A stretch of DNA of 64,000 bases from SAR202 cluster bacterium bin87 (GTDB taxonomy: Bacteria > Chloroflexota > Dehalococcoidia > Lucifugimonadales > UBA3495). The notes under the pieces are model-generated. The model was not told the DNA's origin. It was given only the letters and a program-made list of their open reading frames with translations, and made no database searches. How positions within the stretch are numbered: the first letter of the stretch is position 1; every line of letters begins with the position of its first letter. Positions 60,873 to 64,000 of this stretch are shown piece by piece. The stretch covers positions 62,001 through 126,000 of the forward strand of contig MPNC01000001.1 in assembly GCA_002238825.1 (NCBI GenBank), written 5' to 3'. A program made the translations under genes and the position numbers.

Positions 60873-60969
60873 GCAAAACACGCGAGATCATCGCGCGTTG
60901 AATTATTGTAGTCAGCAGGCCTCGGTATTGTCAAACCAAGTTGCGGACTTGCGGCAATACCGGGCCCAA

Positions 60970-60996
60970 TCGACCACGCCGACGGACGGCTATAAT
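60970..60996 (+). promoter_or_regulatory. Candidate promoter of the gamma-carbonic anhydrase gene
   Basis: TCGACC and a perfect TATAAT, with a short 15-base spacer, 33 bases before the TTG start. Confidence 0.4.
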
Positions 60997-61028
60997 TGAC
61001 GGAAACGATAACCACCAGGAGGAACCCC

Positions 61029-61553
61029 TTGATTCGCAGTATTGATGGCAAGACTCCGCAGATCCATCCCAGCGTGTTCGTCAGTGAGACCGCCTATATC
61101 GTCGGCGACGTGATAATCGGCGAGGGGACCAGCATCTGGCCGGGGGCGGTGATCCGCGCCGACTACGGTCAGATCGTCATTGGCAAGAACTGTTCCATCC
61201 AGGACAACTGCGTGCTGCACACCGACGACTACCTGGAACTGGGCGACAACGTGCTGATGACCCACGGCGCGGTGATCCACGGCGGCATCGTGGGCAACAA
61301 CGTGATGATCGGGGTCAACGCCGTTTGCCTGGAGGACTGCAAGGTCGGCGACTACGTGCTCATCGGCGCGGGGGCCATTGTCACCGGGACGCCCATCCCC
61401 AATGAGTCGCTGGTAATTGGCGTGCCGGGCCGGATCCGCGAACTGCCGGAGGTGCACCGCAAACGGCTGGAAAACCCGACGGCGCGCTACCAGGAAAACG
61501 GACGGCGGTTCATCGCCGCCGGTCTGGGGCTGCAAATCCCCGCGTCCGACTGA
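61029..61553 (+). CDS. Gamma-class carbonic anhydrase family protein
   Basis: A 174-residue left-handed beta-helix protein that would hydrate CO2 as a trimer. The metal-binding His are in NCVLHTDDY and LMTHGAVIHGG, as in the gamma-CA/YrdA-type family. The repeated hexapeptide pattern is visible (IVGDVIIGEGTSIWPGAVIR, IVGNNVMIGVNAVCLEDCKV). AGGAGG sits in front of a TTG at 61029; the next upstream start (TTG at 60996) has no ribosome site. Whether it works as carbonic anhydrase or an acyltransferase-related assembly factor cannot be told from sequence. Confidence 0.9.
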   Translation: MIRSIDGKTPQIHPSVFVSETAYIVGDVIIGEGTSIWPGAVIRADYGQIVIGKNCSIQDNCVLHTDDYLELGDNVLMTHGAVIHGGIVGNNVMIGVNAVCLEDCKVGDYVLIGAGAIVTGTPIPNESLVIGVPGRIRELPEVHRKRLENPTARYQENGRRFIAAGLGLQIPASD

Positions 61554-61591
61554 TTTCGACGGCGGCGCGGGTAGCCCACGGATGCCGGGAT

Positions 61592-64000
61592 TTACGCGGC
61601 CTTAGCCGGGTACTCGGTACAGATTTCGTCCTGGAGCAGCAGGTCCTGCACGCGCTCCTGTAGCTCGTCGCACACCGCGGTTGACACCGTGGGTATCTCC
61701 ATCAGCACCGTGCGTCCTTCTTTGAGGTTGAGCTCCAGGTAAACCTTGTCATCGCCGGTGTATTCGAGCATGACCCGGATGGCCTGCCGCAGGCGGTACC
61801 GGTCCTCGTCCGGCTGGTCGGTTTCAACCATCCGAACCAGTACTCCGGATTCCCGGTTTCCGTTGGAGGGTGCGGCGGGAGATGGGGTAGGCGCGGGCTT
61901 GCTGCCGTTTGACCGCGGACTTTTGGCGCCGTTGCCGGGGCTCGGGGCCGCCGGTTTGCTTGCGGACTGCGGCGCAACCTGGCTCGCTGATACCATGGGA
62001 GCGTTTTCGGGCAGCTCGTACTCCTGGGCATCGTAGCAGGCGATGGAGAAGTCGTCACCGCGTATCTGAAGGCGGCCCGTTACGCGTGCCACGCGGCCCT
62101 GTTGCCAGACGTGCGCCGTCTTTTCCAGCGAGTCGGGCCAGACCATCGCCTCCACTTGTCCGCCCACCATGGCCAGGTCGACCCGCAGGAACTTGCGATT
62201 GTCCCGGGTGTAGCGTTCGGTGACGGCGGCGATGTGCCCCAGCAGGGTCACCGTGCTGCTGAGCATCTCTTCGTCCAACTGGTCCACCGAGTTGTAGGCG
62301 TCGCCCGGGGTGATGGCCGCCAGCGCCAGCAGTGGGTTGTACGACAGCGCGACCCCGAGGTACTCCTTTTCCAGGTTGGCTTTTTCCTGGGGGGTGTAGT
62401 CGGCGTGGGACGTGTCCAGCTCCAGCAGCGTGCCGCCGGCGCCGCTGTCCATCTCCTCGCCGAACATGCCGAACTGTCCGGAGTTGCGGTTCCGCGTTTC
62501 CTGTTGCGCCAGCGCCCATATGCGGTCCAGGTTGCCGATCACCGTTGCCCGGGGCTCCAGCGAATCGAAGGACCCGGCCTTGGCCAGTCCTTCCAGGGTT
62601 CGCCGGTTCAGGCCGGAAACGTCCACCCGCCGGCAGAAATCGGTGATCGACGCGTAGGGTCCCTTGGCAACGCGCTCGGTAACGATCGGAGTGATGGCGC
62701 CCTCGCCCACGGTCTTGATGGCAGCCAGCCCGATGCGCAGTTTGCCGCTTTGGGTGCGGTCGCCCGGCGTGTCAATGGTGTAATGGACGCCGGAGCCATT
62801 CACGTCGGGCAACTCGATCCCGATGCCCATGCGCGTGCACTCGTTGATCGAGGCCACATAACGGTCGCCGTGATCCAGCCGGCAGTTGAGCACCGAGGCC
62901 ATGTACTCCAGCGGGTAATGGGTCTTGAAGTAAGCGGTCCAGTAGGAGATAAGCCCGTAGCTCACGCTGTGGGCCTTGTTGAAGGCGTACCCGGCGAAGG
63001 GCTCGATCAGGTTGAAGATCTCCGCGCCCATCTGCTGGCTGTAGCCCTGCTGCACCGCGCCGGACACAAACCGTTCGCGCTCTTCGGCCATCAGCTCGGG
63101 AATCTTCTTTCCCATGGCCTTGCGGACGGTGTCGGCTTCGCCCAGGGAATAGCCGGCGAAGTTTTGCAGGACGTGCAGCACCTGGTCCTGGTACACGATC
63201 ACGCCGTAGGTCTCATCCAGCAACTCCTGCATGCTGGGGTGCGGATACGTGACCTGCTCCTTGCCGTGCTTCGAACGGATAAACCGGTCGATGTGTTCCA
63301 TTGGGCCTGGGCGGTAGAGGGCGATCATTGCCGCGATGTCGCCCAGGTCGGACGGCTTCAGTTCCTTGATGTACCGCTGCATGCCGGCGCTTTCCAGTTG
63401 GAACAGGTCGGTGGTGTTGCCGGTGCCCAGCAGCTCGTACGTGGCTTCGTCGTCCAGCGTCAGCCGGCTGAGGTCGATGCGGATGCCGCGTTCCTCGTCC
63501 AGCAGCTTGATGGTGCGATCCAGGATGGTGAGGTTGGTCAGGCCCAGGAAGTCCATCTTGAGGAGGCCCAGCTTGGCCACCGGGTCCATGGAATACTGGG
63601 TCATCATCACCGGGCTGTTCTCGTCCCCCCGGGATGGACGCTGCAGCGGCACCGTTTCCGTCAGGGGCTCGTCAGCAATCAGCACGCCCGCAGCATGGGT
63701 GCTGACGTGGTGGACGATGCCTTCCAGTGCCTGGGCGTTGTCCACCAGATCCCGGATCGCCGGGTCGCGCGCGTAGGTGTCCGACATTTCGGGGTTGGCG
63801 GTCATGGCGTCCGCGATGGTTCGGGACTTGAAGGGAACCATCCGGGCGATGCGGTCGACGTCGCCGTAACTCATGCCCAATCCGCGACCGACGTCGCGCA
63901 GGGCGGCCTTGGGCCCCAGGGTTCCAAAGGTAATGATCTGCGCCACCCGATCGCTGCCGTACCGGTCGATGACGTAACGCAGCACCTCATCGCGACGGTC
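61592..64000 (-). CDS. dnaE: DNA polymerase III alpha subunit, C-terminal 803 codons (N-terminus outside window)
   Basis: The gene continues past the right edge; the visible part starts DRRDEVLRYVIDRYG, corresponding to the region just after the first catalytic aspartates of DnaE. Visible features: SDRVAQIITFGTLGPKAALR, HHVSTHAAGVLI, LDFLGLTNLTIL-like segment seen as KMDFLGLTNLTIL, PGPMEHIDRFI, YQDQVLHVLQNFAGYSLGEA, FNKAHSVSYGLISYWTAYFK, then the helix-hairpin-helix (GLNRRTLEGLAKAGSFDSL) and OB-fold (TVTLLGHIAAVTERYTR). The tail after residue about 660 has a Ser/Pro/Gly-rich linker and a C-terminal domain. The main replicative polymerase. Confidence 0.97.
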   Translation of the reverse strand, partial: DRRDEVLRYVIDRYGSDRVAQIITFGTLGPKAALRDVGRGLGMSYGDVDRIARMVPFKSRTIADAMTANPEMSDTYARDPAIRDLVDNAQALEGIVHHVSTHAAGVLIADEPLTETVPLQRPSRGDENSPVMMTQYSMDPVAKLGLLKMDFLGLTNLTILDRTIKLLDEERGIRIDLSRLTLDDEATYELLGTGNTTDLFQLESAGMQRYIKELKPSDLGDIAAMIALYRPGPMEHIDRFIRSKHGKEQVTYPHPSMQELLDETYGVIVYQDQVLHVLQNFAGYSLGEADTVRKAMGKKIPELMAEERERFVSGAVQQGYSQQMGAEIFNLIEPFAGYAFNKAHSVSYGLISYWTAYFKTHYPLEYMASVLNCRLDHGDRYVASINECTRMGIGIELPDVNGSGVHYTIDTPGDRTQSGKLRIGLAAIKTVGEGAITPIVTERVAKGPYASITDFCRRVDVSGLNRRTLEGLAKAGSFDSLEPRATVIGNLDRIWALAQQETRNRNSGQFGMFGEEMDSGAGGTLLELDTSHADYTPQEKANLEKEYLGVALSYNPLLALAAITPGDAYNSVDQLDEEMLSSTVTLLGHIAAVTERYTRDNRKFLRVDLAMVGGQVEAMVWPDSLEKTAHVWQQGRVARVTGRLQIRGDDFSIACYDAQEYELPENAPMVSASQVAPQSASKPAAPSPGNGAKSPRSNGSKPAPTPSPAAPSNGNRESGVLVRMVETDQPDEDRYRLRQAIRVMLEYTGDDKVYLELNLKEGRTVLMEIPTVSTAVCDELQERVQDLLLQDEICTEYPAKAA

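Overview
The window is GC-rich, densely coded bacterial DNA. Its gene content points to a Chloroflexota bacterium, most likely Dehalococcoidia of the SAR202 type. That placement is an inference from these features: several luciferase-like flavin/F420 oxidoreductases, SDR and amidohydrolase enzymes, an 11-subunit-type complex I without NuoEFG, a giant DUF2298 'YYY' membrane glycosyltransferase, and spermidine and gamma-carbonic-anhydrase genes. No 16S rRNA is present to prove it. Many genes start at GTG or TTG behind clear AGGAGG-type ribosome sites.

Layout. 1-7.1 kb: catabolic and hydrolytic genes (partial MBL-fold protein, two-gene aspartic-protease pair, YtcJ-like amidohydrolase, PEP-mutase-family lyase, aldo/keto reductase, secreted zincin, SDR). 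7.2-15.1 kb: a one-directional six-gene block (MpaB-like oxygenase, P450, APS kinase, MFS exporter, sulfotransferase, second P450) ending at a strong terminator; it reads as a candidate pathway for oxidising, sulfating and exporting a small molecule. 15.1-16.9 kb: a decayed patch with remains of a DNA methyltransferase and a HTH protein next to tRNA-Gly, probably an old integrated element. 17.1-22.1 kb: five co-directional genes (two luciferase-like oxidoreductases, D-2-hydroxyacid dehydrogenase, quinone oxidoreductase, methyltransferase). 22.1-30.1 kb: cupin, speD-speE, thioesterase-trmD, amidohydrolase, TolB-like lipoprotein, flavin reductase, and a CinA-like/nucleotidyltransferase fusion.

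30.1-45.4 kb: the nuo operon (A B C D H I J K L M N) from a good promoter at 30136, interrupted by small non-nuo genes (two HicB-like, one Uma2, one CxCxxC protein), followed by a LOG-like gene, enolase and GAPDH. 45.4-50.2 kb: a 1570-residue membrane glycosyltransferase. 50.2-54.8 kb: four genes flanked on both sides by the same pair of palindromic repeats. Among them is a UGSC-family selenoprotein, whose in-frame UGA is followed by a SECIS-like hairpin, together with its conserved-looking partner. 54.85-58.9 kb: a replication operon (rplI, dnaB, a DnaD-like gene and a loader with two AAA+ domains). 59.1-64 kb: TenA, tRNA-Pro, tRNA-Arg, a secreted protein, tRNA-Asp, gamma-carbonic anhydrase and the C-terminal 803 codons of dnaE.

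The most interesting points are the UGSC selenoprotein that ordinary gene calling would split in two, the oxidation/sulfation cluster, the double-AAA+ helicase loader, the accessory genes embedded in the nuo operon, and several families of palindromic repeats in intergenic spaces.
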